A stretch of DNA of 64,000 bases, taken from assembly GCF_039541115.1 (NCBI RefSeq), contig NZ_BAABFP010000004.1, positions 47,942-111,941 of the forward strand, read 5' to 3'. Source of the DNA: Angustibacter luteus. GTDB lineage: Bacteria; Actinomycetota; Actinomycetes; Actinomycetales; Angustibacteraceae. This document shows positions 17,016 to 24,553 of this stretch, one piece after another. The translations under genes were made by a program, and so were the position numbers. Each line of letters opens with the position of its first letter. Within the stretch, counting starts at the first letter, position 1. Below the pieces are notes generated by a model, which saw only the letters and a program-made list of their open reading frames with translations, was not told the DNA's origin and made no database searches.

Positions 17016-18169
17016 GCCCGACCACCCGGCGTCCGAGCCCGCAGCTCGACGTGGACGCCCTGCTGCGCGACCCCGGCACCCGGATCATCGTCTGCTGCGG
17101 GTCCGGCGGGGTCGGCAAGACCACCACCGCGGCCGCGCTGGGCCTGCGGGCTGCCGAGCAGGGCCGCTCGGTCGTCGTGCTGACCATCGACCCGGCGCGC
17201 CGACTGGCCCAGTCGATGGGGCTGGTGGAGCTCGACAACACCCCACGCGAGGTGGCCGGCGTCGACACCTCGGCCGGCGGGCGGCTCGACGCGATGATGC
17301 TCGACATGAAGCGGACGTTCGACGAGATCGTCGAGACGCACTCCACGCCGGACAAGGCCCAGCAGATCCTGGCGAACCCCTTCTACCAGGCGCTGTCGAG
17401 CTCGTTCGCGGGCACGCAGGAGTACATGGCCATGGAGAAGCTCGGCCAGCTGCGCGCGCAGGCCGACCAGGACGGCACCTGGGACCTCGTGGTCGTCGAC
17501 ACCCCGCCGTCCCGCTCCGCGCTGGACTTCCTGGATGCCCCGGCCCGGCTCGGCTCGTTCCTGGACGGCCGCTTCATCCGGCTGCTCGCCGCGCCCGCGA
17601 AGAAGGGCGGCCGGGCGTACATGAAGGCGTTCTCCGCCGGGGTGAACGCGGTCACCGGCACCCTCACCAAGGTGCTGGGCGCGCAGGTGCTCAAGGACGT
17701 GCAGACCTTCGTGGCGGCGCTGGACACGATGTTCGGCGGGTTCCGCGAGCGCGCCGACGCGACGTACCAGCTGCTGCAGCACGAGGGGACGGCGTTCCTG
17801 GTGGTCGCCGCCCCCGAGCGGGACGCGCTGCGCGAGGCGGCCTACTTCGTGGAGCGGTTGGCGCGGGACGACATGCCGCTGGGTGGGCTGGTCCTGAACC
17901 GGGTGCACGAGGTGGCGCCTGGCGCGCCTTCGGCGGAGCGGGCGCTCGCCGCCGCCGAGGCGCTCGGCGAGGGCAGCGGGCACACGCTGACCCAGCAGCT
18001 GCTGCGGCTGCACGCCGACCGGGTGCGCGTCGCCGAGCGGGAGCAGCAGATCAGCGAGCGCTTCACCGGGGCGCACCGCACGGTGCCGGTACGCCGGGTG
18101 CGGGCCCGCGCTCAGGACGTGCACGACCTGCCCGGGCTGCGCGACATCGGCGCTGACCTCGCCGGCTGA
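17012..18169 (+). CDS. ArsA/GET3-like ATPase, second of pair (Rv3680-like)
   Basis: A 385-residue ATPase with Walker A GSGGVGKTT (about 30-38) and VVDTPPSRSALDFL as the switch II region. The helical insert (about 185-260) is longer than in the first ATPase, so the two subunits are related but distinct. ATGA overlap with the upstream gene supports equal synthesis and complex formation. The downstream neighbour is the WhiB4-like regulator in the opposite direction, as in mycobacteria and Streptomyces. Confidence 0.9.
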   Translation: MSPTTRRPSPQLDVDALLRDPGTRIIVCCGSGGVGKTTTAAALGLRAAEQGRSVVVLTIDPARRLAQSMGLVELDNTPREVAGVDTSAGGRLDAMMLDMKRTFDEIVETHSTPDKAQQILANPFYQALSSSFAGTQEYMAMEKLGQLRAQADQDGTWDLVVVDTPPSRSALDFLDAPARLGSFLDGRFIRLLAAPAKKGGRAYMKAFSAGVNAVTGTLTKVLGAQVLKDVQTFVAALDTMFGGFRERADATYQLLQHEGTAFLVVAAPERDALREAAYFVERLARDDMPLGGLVLNRVHEVAPGAPSAERALAAAEALGEGSGHTLTQQLLRLHADRVRVAEREQQISERFTGAHRTVPVRRVRARAQDVHDLPGLRDIGADLAG

Positions 18170-18199
18170 CCCGCCCAGGCGGCCGGACGTCGTCCAGAG

Positions 18200-18245
18200 C
18201 AGAGAAGCGGGGCACCCGACGTCCGTCAGGTGCCCCGCTTCTCTG
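18200..18245. repeat. 46-bp palindromic repeat, copy 2 (perfect arms)
   Basis: Arms CAGAGAAGCGGGGCACC and GGTGCCCCGCTTCTCTG are perfectly complementary over 17 bases, with a 12-base loop, followed by GTCT. It lies between the convergent ends of the second ArsA gene and the WhiB gene, where it can terminate both transcripts. Confidence 0.85.
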
Positions 18246-18278
18246 GTCTCGTGCTCTGGTCCCGGTGGTTCGAGGGGG

Positions 18279-18611
18279 TCAGACCGCCAGCGAGTCGTCG
18301 TCGGCCACGCCGGAGCTGAGGTGCTCGGCCCGGGCCGTCTCGAGCAGGCGCCGCCACGACTGCACGTTCGGGCGCTTCTTGAGCAGGGCCCGGCGCTCGC
18401 GCTCGGTCATCCCGCCCCACACGCCGAACTCGGTGCGGTTGTCGAGGGCGTCGGACAGGCACTCGGTGCGGACGACGCAGCCCATGCAGACGGCCTTCGC
18501 GCGGTTCTGCTCGGCGCCCTGGACGAACAGGTCGTCCGGGTTGACCTGGCTGCACGACCCACGTGCGGCCCAGTCGCGCTCCCAGACCTGGCTGCTGGTT
18601 GTCTCCGTCAT
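18279..18611 (-). CDS. whiB4: WhiB-family iron-sulfur regulator (WhiB4/WblA type)
   Basis: A 110-residue WhiB protein. Four cysteines (one in RGSC, two in CMGC, one in TEC) bind a 4Fe-4S cluster, followed by the turn GVWGGMTERERRAL and a basic C-terminal stretch for DNA binding. Its place between the ArsA pair and the ponA2-like gene matches whiB4 of mycobacteria and wblA of Streptomyces, which respond to oxidants and control development. The ATG at 18611 is chosen because it gives the usual length; an in-frame GTG at 18623 is possible. Confidence 0.93.
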   Translation of the reverse strand: MTETTSSQVWERDWAARGSCSQVNPDDLFVQGAEQNRAKAVCMGCVVRTECLSDALDNRTEFGVWGGMTERERRALLKKRPNVQSWRRLLETARAEHLSSGVADDDSLAV

Positions 18612-18880
18612 CCCCGTACTCACCCTCTGCTGTGTCCACCCACGAGCTGCACGCCCGCTGCGGTGGTGCCCCATCCCCGGTACTTCGACGGTAGGTGTGC
18701 ACCACCTGGTCGGGCTATGACCCGATCCGGCCATTCCTGCGGGCCACGATGACTAGTCATTTCGACGGCAACAATCAGCGTTTCTGCCATTCACGCCCGC
18801 AGGAATCGTGGTATTGAGGCAGGTCGGGTTACCCTTGATGAGGCCCAAACGGGTCCTGCACGCCCAGAAGAGGAGCACGG

Positions 18881-21298
18881 ATGACGATGCGGACCGACGA
18901 CCGCGGAAGCGGCTTTGCCGGCATCATCGCCCTGCTCGCAGCCTTCATCGGCACCGCTCTGGTCGCCGGCCTGATCGGCGCCGGGCTGTTCATGCCCTCG
19001 GTCGGCGCGGCCGGGGCCACCGCCCGCTCGGGCGTGGAGTTCTTCGACGCGCTGCCCACCGAGTTCGAGCAGAGCCCGCTGGCGCAGCAGTCCAGGATCC
19101 TGGACGCCGACGACCACGTCATCGCCACCTTCTACAACGAGAACCGCATCGTGGTCCCGTTGAAGAAGGTCGCCATGATCATGCAGAACGCGCAGATCGC
19201 GATCGAGGACACCCGCTTCCGCGAGCACGGCGGCATCGACCCCAAGGGCGTGCTGCGCGCCGCCGTCAGCAACGCGCAGAGCGGCGAGTCCGGCCAGGGC
19301 GCCTCCACCCTGACCCAGCAGTTCGTCAAGCTCACCCTGCAGGAGAACGCGCTGTCCGCCGGCGACGAAGAGGGCGCGCTGGCGGCGGTGGACAAGAACT
19401 TCGGGCGCAAGCTGCAGGAGATGAAGTACGCGATCACGCTCGAGAAGAACATGACGAAGGACGAGATCCTTCAGGGCTACCTGAACATCGCCTACTACGG
19501 CGACGGCGCGTACGGCGTCGAGACGGCCGCCCGGCACTACTTCTCGACCACCGCAGCCAAGCTGACCCTGCCGCAGGCCGCCATGCTCGCCGGGCTGGTC
19601 CAGCAGCCGGGTCGCTTCGACCCCCGCAAGAACCCGAAGGCCGCGCTGGCCCGCCGCAACATCGTCCTGGACCGCATGCTGCAGACCAAGGTCATCACCC
19701 AGAAGCAGCACGACGCCGCCGTGAAGACCAAGATCGGGCTGAAGGTGCGGCCCGCCGGCAACGGCTGCGACACCTCGCCGTACCCGTACTTCTGCGACTA
19801 CATCTACAACCAGGTGCTCGACAGCAAGACCTTCGGCCCGACCACCGCGGCCCGCCGGGCGCTGATGATGCGTGGCGGCCTGACGATCAAGACCACCCTG
19901 CAGCCGGCCGCGCAGAAGCAGGCGCAGAAGGCCGTCTCGAGCAAGGTCGCCCCCACCAACAAGAGCAAGGTCGCGGCGGCCATGTCCGTCGTCGAACCGG
20001 GCACCGGCAAGGTGCTCGCCATGGTGCAGAGCACCAGGTACGGCCGCACCAAGGGCAAGACCACCGTCAACTACAACGTGGACAAGACCTACAACGGCGG
20101 CAGCGGGTTCCAGACCGGCTCCACGTTCAAGGCCTTCACCCTGGCGGCCGCCCTGGACGACGGGCAGTCGCTCAACTCGATCGTCGACGCCCCTCCGGGC
20201 AAGTACAAGTTCCAGCGCAGCGAGTTCAAGCCCGGCAGCTGCGAGGACCTGCGGCCGAGCAACTACGACCCCGGGAACAGCGAGGGCCACGAGCGCGGCC
20301 CGATGACCCTGGCGGACGCCACCGCGCACTCGGTGAACACCGCGTTCGTCCGGCTCGAGGCGGAGGTCGGGATCTGCAAGGTCGCCGACATCGCCAGCAA
20401 CCTCGGCGTGCACCTGGCCCAGCCGTCCGCGGCCGACCAGCCGGACGGCAAGCCGAGCAGCGACATCCGGCCCTACGGCTCGCTGACCCTCGGCATCGAG
20501 ACCATCGCGCCGCTGACCATGGCGAGCGCGTACGCGGCGTTCGCAGCCGACGGCCAGTACTGCCCGCCGGTGTCGATCACGTCGGCGACGACGCTGGGCG
20601 GCAAGAAGATCGCGCTGCCCAAGTCGGCGTGCGACCAGGCCATCAAGGAAGACGTCGCCCGCGGCGTCACCAGTGCGCTCCAGGGCGTCCTGACCCACGG
20701 CACCGCGGCGGGTCGCGGGATCGGGCGACCGGCGGCCGGCAAGACGGGCACGACGAACAACTCCACGGACCTGTGGTTCATCGGCTACACCCCCCAGCTC
20801 GCCGCCGCCGTGTGGTTCGGGCACCCCAACGCCAGCAAGCCGATGAAGAACATCAACACCGGCAAGGGCTCGTACGGCGGGCAGCTGTACGGCGCCACCG
20901 TCTCCGCGCCCATCTGGCAGTCCTTCATGAAGGCGGCCAGCGCCAAGCTGGCGGTGGAGAACTTCGGCAAGCCGTCGTCCAAGATGACCTACGGCGAGCG
21001 GATCACGGTGCCGTCCGTGACGGGTCAGTCGATCGAGGCCGCCACGAGGACGCTCGAGGGGGCCGGCTTCTCGGTCTCCGTCGGCGCGCCGAAGCCGAGC
21101 GCCGTCCCGGCCGGGCAGGTCGCGGAGTCCAGCCCCGGCGCCGGGTCACGGGCGACGGCCGGGACGACGGTCACGATCTACCCGAGCACCGGCGTGCCGC
21201 CGGCCACCCCGAACCAGCCGGGCCCGGGCAACACCCCGAACCCGACGATCACCGGGTTCCCGAACCCCAACCCGACGCACACGCGCAAGCCGCGCTGA
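18881..21298 (+). CDS. ponA2: Bifunctional class A penicillin-binding protein (PonA2 type) with PASTA domain
   Basis: An 805-residue cell-wall synthase. One membrane anchor (about 12-38) precedes the glycosyltransferase domain with IEDTRFREHGG and TLTQQFVK. The transpeptidase has the SxxK box S414-TFK, SVN in HSVNTAF and KTG at K621. A single PASTA domain (about 708-770) and a Pro/Asn-rich tail end the protein. This is the layout of mycobacterial PonA2, next to whiB4 in both cases. GAGGAG precedes the ATG. It ends only 9 bases from the convergent YqeY-like gene. Confidence 0.95.
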   Translation: MTMRTDDRGSGFAGIIALLAAFIGTALVAGLIGAGLFMPSVGAAGATARSGVEFFDALPTEFEQSPLAQQSRILDADDHVIATFYNENRIVVPLKKVAMIMQNAQIAIEDTRFREHGGIDPKGVLRAAVSNAQSGESGQGASTLTQQFVKLTLQENALSAGDEEGALAAVDKNFGRKLQEMKYAITLEKNMTKDEILQGYLNIAYYGDGAYGVETAARHYFSTTAAKLTLPQAAMLAGLVQQPGRFDPRKNPKAALARRNIVLDRMLQTKVITQKQHDAAVKTKIGLKVRPAGNGCDTSPYPYFCDYIYNQVLDSKTFGPTTAARRALMMRGGLTIKTTLQPAAQKQAQKAVSSKVAPTNKSKVAAAMSVVEPGTGKVLAMVQSTRYGRTKGKTTVNYNVDKTYNGGSGFQTGSTFKAFTLAAALDDGQSLNSIVDAPPGKYKFQRSEFKPGSCEDLRPSNYDPGNSEGHERGPMTLADATAHSVNTAFVRLEAEVGICKVADIASNLGVHLAQPSAADQPDGKPSSDIRPYGSLTLGIETIAPLTMASAYAAFAADGQYCPPVSITSATTLGGKKIALPKSACDQAIKEDVARGVTSALQGVLTHGTAAGRGIGRPAAGKTGTTNNSTDLWFIGYTPQLAAAVWFGHPNASKPMKNINTGKGSYGGQLYGATVSAPIWQSFMKAASAKLAVENFGKPSSKMTYGERITVPSVTGQSIEAATRTLEGAGFSVSVGAPKPSAVPAGQVAESSPGAGSRATAGTTVTIYPSTGVPPATPNQPGPGNTPNPTITGFPNPNPTHTRKPR

Positions 21299-21307
21299 CC
21301 GGGCGGC

Positions 21308-21766
21308 TCAGCCGGACGCGAGCTGGCGCTTGACCTCGGCCGCGACCCGGCCGCCGTCGGCGCGACCGGCGACCTGCGGCTGCACGACCTTCATCACCGT
21401 GCCCATGCCAGCGGGCCCGGCCGCGCCGGTCTCGGCGATGGCCGCGGTCACGAGCGCGGCCAGGGCGTCGTCGTCCAGCTGGGTGGGCAGGTACTCCTCG
21501 ACGACGGCCAGCTCGGCGCGCTCGCGCTCGGCCCGCTCGTCCCGGCCGCCGTCGGCGAAGGCGGTGGCGGCCTCGCGCCGCTTCTTGCCCTCACGACGCA
21601 GCACGGCCTGGACGTCGTCGTCGCTGAGCTCGCGCGCGACGTCCCCGGCGACCTCCTCGTTGGTCACGGCGGTCAGCACCATGCGCAACGTGGCGACCCG
21701 CACCTCGTCCTGCTGGCGCATCGCGGAGGTGAGGTCGGCCCGCAGCTGGTCCTTCAGAGCGCTCAT
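21308..21766 (-). CDS. GatB/YqeY domain protein
   Basis: A 152-residue protein of the YqeY family: the N-terminal part begins SALKDQLRADLTSAMR, followed by TLRMVLTAVTNEE, and the C-terminal helical domain ends MKVVQPQVAGRADGGRVAAEVK. The family shares the tail domain of the GatB amidotransferase and probably binds tRNA, but no enzymatic role is established. The ATG at 21766 is clear; the larger upstream frame is antisense to the phosphoesterase gene. It is divergent from the metallophosphoesterase gene with 39 bases between starts. Confidence 0.92.
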   Translation of the reverse strand: MSALKDQLRADLTSAMRQQDEVRVATLRMVLTAVTNEEVAGDVARELSDDDVQAVLRREGKKRREAATAFADGGRDERAERERAELAVVEEYLPTQLDDDALAALVTAAIAETGAAGPAGMGTVMKVVQPQVAGRADGGRVAAEVKRQLASG

Positions 21767-21805
21767 GTCCAGCGAGTCTGTCAGCCGATGGCAGGATGAA
21801 CCACT

Positions 21806-22738
21806 GTGATCCCTGTGCCTGCCCGTGCCGCGCTGGGCCTGGTCGGGCTCGGTGCCGCCTTCGTGGCCGGCACCGTGGTCGAGAGCCGGGCCTACCTGCT
21901 GCGCCGCTACGAGCTGCCGGTGCTCGCGCCGGGCTCGCGGTCGCTGCGGGTGCTGCACCTGTCCGACCTGCACCTGACGCCGTGGCAGCGCCGCGAGCGC
22001 GAGTGGGTCCGCGGGCTGGCGGCGCTCGAACCCGACCTGGTGGTGGACACCGGCGACAACCTCGCGCACGTCGACGCCGTCCCCGCGGTGCTGGACGCCC
22101 TGGCCCCGCTGCTCGAGCGCCCCGGGGTGTTCGTGCTGGGGTCGAACGACTACTACGGGCCGGTGCCGAAGAACCCTGCCCGGTACCTGCTCCGCCACGG
22201 CGGCAAGAAGCGACTGACCGGCGCGCGGCTGCCTACCCAGGACCTGGTCGACGGGCTGCTGGACGCGGGCTGGTTGGACCTGGACAACCGGCGCGACCGG
22301 CTGGACGTCGGCGGTCTGGCGCTGTCGTTCGTCGGGGTCGACGACCCGCACCTGGGCTACGACCGGTTCCCCGCGCCGTCCGAGTCCGCGCGTGACGCCG
22401 TCGACCTGCCCGTCGGGGTGCTGCACGCGCCGTACACGCACGCGCTGGACGCGATGGCGGCGGACGGTGCGCGGCTGGTGCTGGCCGGGCACACCCACGG
22501 CGGCCAGCTGCGGTTGCCGGGCTTCGGCGCGCTGGTCACCAACTGCGACCTGGACCGCCGGCGCGCCCGCGGGGTGAGTCGCTGGTGGACCGGCGCCGGC
22601 CGGGTCGCGGCCGACCACCTGCCCCCGGACGACGCCGCCTGGCTGCACGTGAGCGCCGGCCTGGGCACCTCGCCGTACACGCCGTTCCGGTTCTGCTGCC
22701 GCCCCGAGGCGTCGCTGCTCACCCTCACCGCCCCCTGA
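21806..22738 (+). CDS. Membrane-anchored metallophosphoesterase (Rv3683-like)
   Basis: A 310-residue calcineurin-like phosphoesterase. A hydrophobic N-terminal segment (about 6-24) may anchor it. The five metal motifs are visible: LSDLHL, DTGDN, GSNDYYG (GNxH replaced by GSND), a His in GVLHAP and GHTHGGQL. The UDP-2,3-diacylglucosamine pyrophosphatase-like YkuE group has the same set. The GND/GSND change at the GNHE site is seen in this family. It closes the conserved ArsA-whiB4-ponA2 gene group. Confidence 0.9.
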   Translation: MIPVPARAALGLVGLGAAFVAGTVVESRAYLLRRYELPVLAPGSRSLRVLHLSDLHLTPWQRREREWVRGLAALEPDLVVDTGDNLAHVDAVPAVLDALAPLLERPGVFVLGSNDYYGPVPKNPARYLLRHGGKKRLTGARLPTQDLVDGLLDAGWLDLDNRRDRLDVGGLALSFVGVDDPHLGYDRFPAPSESARDAVDLPVGVLHAPYTHALDAMAADGARLVLAGHTHGGQLRLPGFGALVTNCDLDRRRARGVSRWWTGAGRVAADHLPPDDAAWLHVSAGLGTSPYTPFRFCCRPEASLLTLTAP

Positions 22739-22850
22739 CGTCCGCCTCGGGCCGGGGTCCGCACGGGATCCGGTTTCAGGGATGTGCCTCGGCTCGGCTA
22801 CGATGACGTGGCTCCGTTCGACCAGCCCGCTGGACGTCGGAGCACAGCCA

Positions 22851-22927
<77 letters not shown>

Positions 22928-22954
22928 CGTCAATCTCGGCGACCGGCCCGGCAC

Positions 22955-23623
22955 TCAGGGGCCGCCGCGCCAGTGCTCGATCCGGTGGTGGTCGGGCACG
23001 AAACCGTGCTTGACCCCCCACAGCACCGCTTGCGAGCGGCTCGCGACGCCGATCTTGCGGTACGTCGTCCTGATGTAGGACTTCACCGTGTTGGGACTCA
23101 GGTAGGTCAGCGCGGCGACCTCGGCGTTGCTCTTGCCCTGCGTGATCAGCGCCAGGATCTCCGACTCCCGGTCCGTCAGACCCTCGCCGCGGCCGGGCCA
23201 GTCCAGCCCCGTCGCGACCTTCGCCCGTGGCGGTCCCTCCGTCGTGACGTTCTCGCCGGCGTGGATCGCCTCGAGTGCGTCCACGAGCTCGCGCGCCGCG
23301 AGGGTCTTGGACAGGTAGCCGTGCGCGCCCTTGTCGCGCGCGCTCGCCACCAGGTCCGGGTGGAAGTTCCAGGTGTAGACCACGACCCGCCGGGCCCGCG
23401 GGTTGGCCACCAGCACGCCGATCTCGGCGGCATCGGACTCCGGCTGGGCGAAGGAGTCGTACAGCGCGATGTCCACCAGGTCGTCAACGGGCTCGTTCGC
23501 ATCCAGCTCGGCGATCACGACGCGGTCCCGGTAGGGCTCGAGCATGCGGGCGACGCCGGCCAGGACGACGTCGTAGTCATCCACCAGGGCGACGGTGATC
23601 GGGGTCCTCGGCTCGGCTGCCAC
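22955..23623 (-). CDS. Orphan NarL/LuxR-type response regulator
   Basis: A 222-residue regulator. The receiver starts VALVDDYDVVLAG and has a candidate phospho-acceptor in ALYDSF and the conserved Lys in LSKTL, but the usual Thr/Ser position reads VVYTWN. The LuxR domain starts LTDRESEILALITQGKSN and has a clear recognition helix SPNTVKSYI. No kinase gene is adjacent. It is divergent from the DUF6131 membrane gene, sharing a palindrome-rich intergenic region. GTG start at 23623. Confidence 0.9.
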   Translation of the reverse strand: MAAEPRTPITVALVDDYDVVLAGVARMLEPYRDRVVIAELDANEPVDDLVDIALYDSFAQPESDAAEIGVLVANPRARRVVVYTWNFHPDLVASARDKGAHGYLSKTLAARELVDALEAIHAGENVTTEGPPRAKVATGLDWPGRGEGLTDRESEILALITQGKSNAEVAALTYLSPNTVKSYIRTTYRKIGVASRSQAVLWGVKHGFVPDHHRIEHWRGGP

Positions 23624-23640
23624 CCGGCAACTCTACCTAC

Positions 23641-23687
23641 CTAGGGGTGTACCCACCCCACCCTTAGGGTGGTTATCTCTAGGGTGC
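23641..23687. promoter_or_regulatory. Palindrome-rich divergent control region
   Basis: The region between the orphan regulator and the 48-residue membrane gene has a perfect 7-1-7 palindrome CCACCCTTAGGGTGG (23658-23672) and three similar elements CTAGGGGTG, TTAGGGTGG and TCTAGGGTG. These look like regulator half-sites, plausibly for the neighbouring response regulator. Confidence 0.5.
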
Positions 23688-23733
23688 GCGTCCGTCTCGG
23701 ACAGCGCCTTAGCCCCAATGAGAGAGGCACCTC

Positions 23734-23880
23734 ATGATTCTCCTCGGCATCATCCTGATCATCGTCGGGCTGGTCGTCGCCAGCCTGCACGTCCTGCTCT
23801 GGATCGGGGTCATCCTGCTGCTCGTCGGCCTGGTGCTGAACTTCGTGCCGATCGGCGGCTCGCGACGTCGGGTCTTCTAG
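23734..23880 (+). CDS. Small membrane protein, DUF6131 type
   Basis: A 48-residue protein, almost entirely hydrophobic: two membrane segments (about 1-18 and 20-38) joined by a short turn, ending in GGSRRRVF on the cytoplasmic side. AGAGAGG precedes the ATG. It matches small DUF6131-like proteins of actinobacteria, whose role is unknown. Its divergent arrangement with an orphan NarL regulator and the repeat elements between them suggest it is a target of that regulator, perhaps in an envelope-stress response. Confidence 0.75.
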   Translation: MILLGIILIIVGLVVASLHVLLWIGVILLLVGLVLNFVPIGGSRRRVF

Positions 23881-23912
23881 CGGACGTCGCGCCGCACGCG
23901 ACGGCGCGCCTG

Positions 23913-23965
23913 GACGAGGGTGGGGCACCGCGGGGGCTGAATTTCGGTGCCTCACCCTTCTCGTC
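23913..23965. repeat. Inverted repeat after the DUF6131 gene
   Basis: Arms GACGAGGGTGGGGCACCG and CGGTGCCTCACCCTTCTCGTC form a hairpin with a 14-base loop. The sequence looks like a diverged relative of the 46-bp repeats (GAGAAG...GGGGCACC). It probably ends transcription of the small membrane gene. Confidence 0.6.
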
Positions 23966-24012
23966 CCCTCGTGTCGTGCGTACCGCGGCCGCCGCTCGCG
24001 CATAATCGCCGC

Positions 24013-24537
24013 GTGAGCACGCCACCCCCCGAGCCGACGCAGCCGACGCAGCCGACGCAGGCGTTCGCGTCCCCGTCCCCGCTGCCGGCGCACCAGCAGT
24101 ACCCGCAGTACCAGCAGCCGTACGCTCCGACGTCGTCCTGGCAGCCGCCAGCCCAGCCCCCGCGCGGGGAGTCCGGCGCGACCAGGGTCATCGCGATCGT
24201 CGCCCTGGTGCTCGCCGCGCTGGCCTGCCTGGGCGTCCTCGTGGTGTTCGTCGTCACCATGGTGTCCGGCGTCGGCATCGACGCCGGGGGCGACCTCGAG
24301 GGCACCGCCCCGCAGGTCGTCGCGGGCCAGCCCTACTCCGGGGAGGCGCTCGCGGCGGAGGTCCAGCACGTGTTCGAGTACGAGGGCTGGAGCGTCGACT
24401 CGATGGACTGCCCTGACACCCCACGAGTGGACTACGACGCGCAGACCACCTGCCACGGCGTCGTTGACGACTACGAGGAGAACGTGACCGTCGACTTCCA
24501 GGACGCCGAGGGGCACTTCAAGGTCTTCGAGGAGTAG
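24013..24537 (+). CDS. DUF4333-like membrane protein with proline-rich N-terminus
   Basis: A 174-residue protein. The N-terminal 55 residues are rich in Pro, Gln and Tyr and include three exact PTQ repeats encoded by a 9-bp tandem repeat at 24034-24060. A membrane segment (about 60-84) is followed by an extracytoplasmic domain with two cysteines (MDCPD and TTCHG), the pattern of DUF4333 proteins. GTG at 24013 is chosen as the longer frame lacks a ribosome binding site. Function unknown. Confidence 0.75.
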   Translation: MSTPPPEPTQPTQPTQAFASPSPLPAHQQYPQYQQPYAPTSSWQPPAQPPRGESGATRVIAIVALVLAALACLGVLVVFVVTMVSGVGIDAGGDLEGTAPQVVAGQPYSGEALAAEVQHVFEYEGWSVDSMDCPDTPRVDYDAQTTCHGVVDDYEENVTVDFQDAEGHFKVFEE

Positions 24538-24553
24538 CGCGTAGCGTCGCAGG

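Noticed and set aside
15987..18169. Arsenite efflux ATPase pair
   Set aside because: There are no arsB, arsC or arsR genes and no arsenite-binding cysteine triad. The pair matches the Rv3679/Rv3680 type instead.
18791..20824. Long open frame on the minus strand opposite the ponA2 gene
   Set aside because: It is antisense to a clearly coding PBP with all motifs. Its translation is rich in Arg, Gly, Val and His, without any known domain. Such frames are common in very GC-rich DNA.
24034..24060. Three 9-bp direct repeats as a possible CRISPR or iteron site
   Set aside because: They are in-frame PTQ repeats in a disordered protein segment, without spacers.
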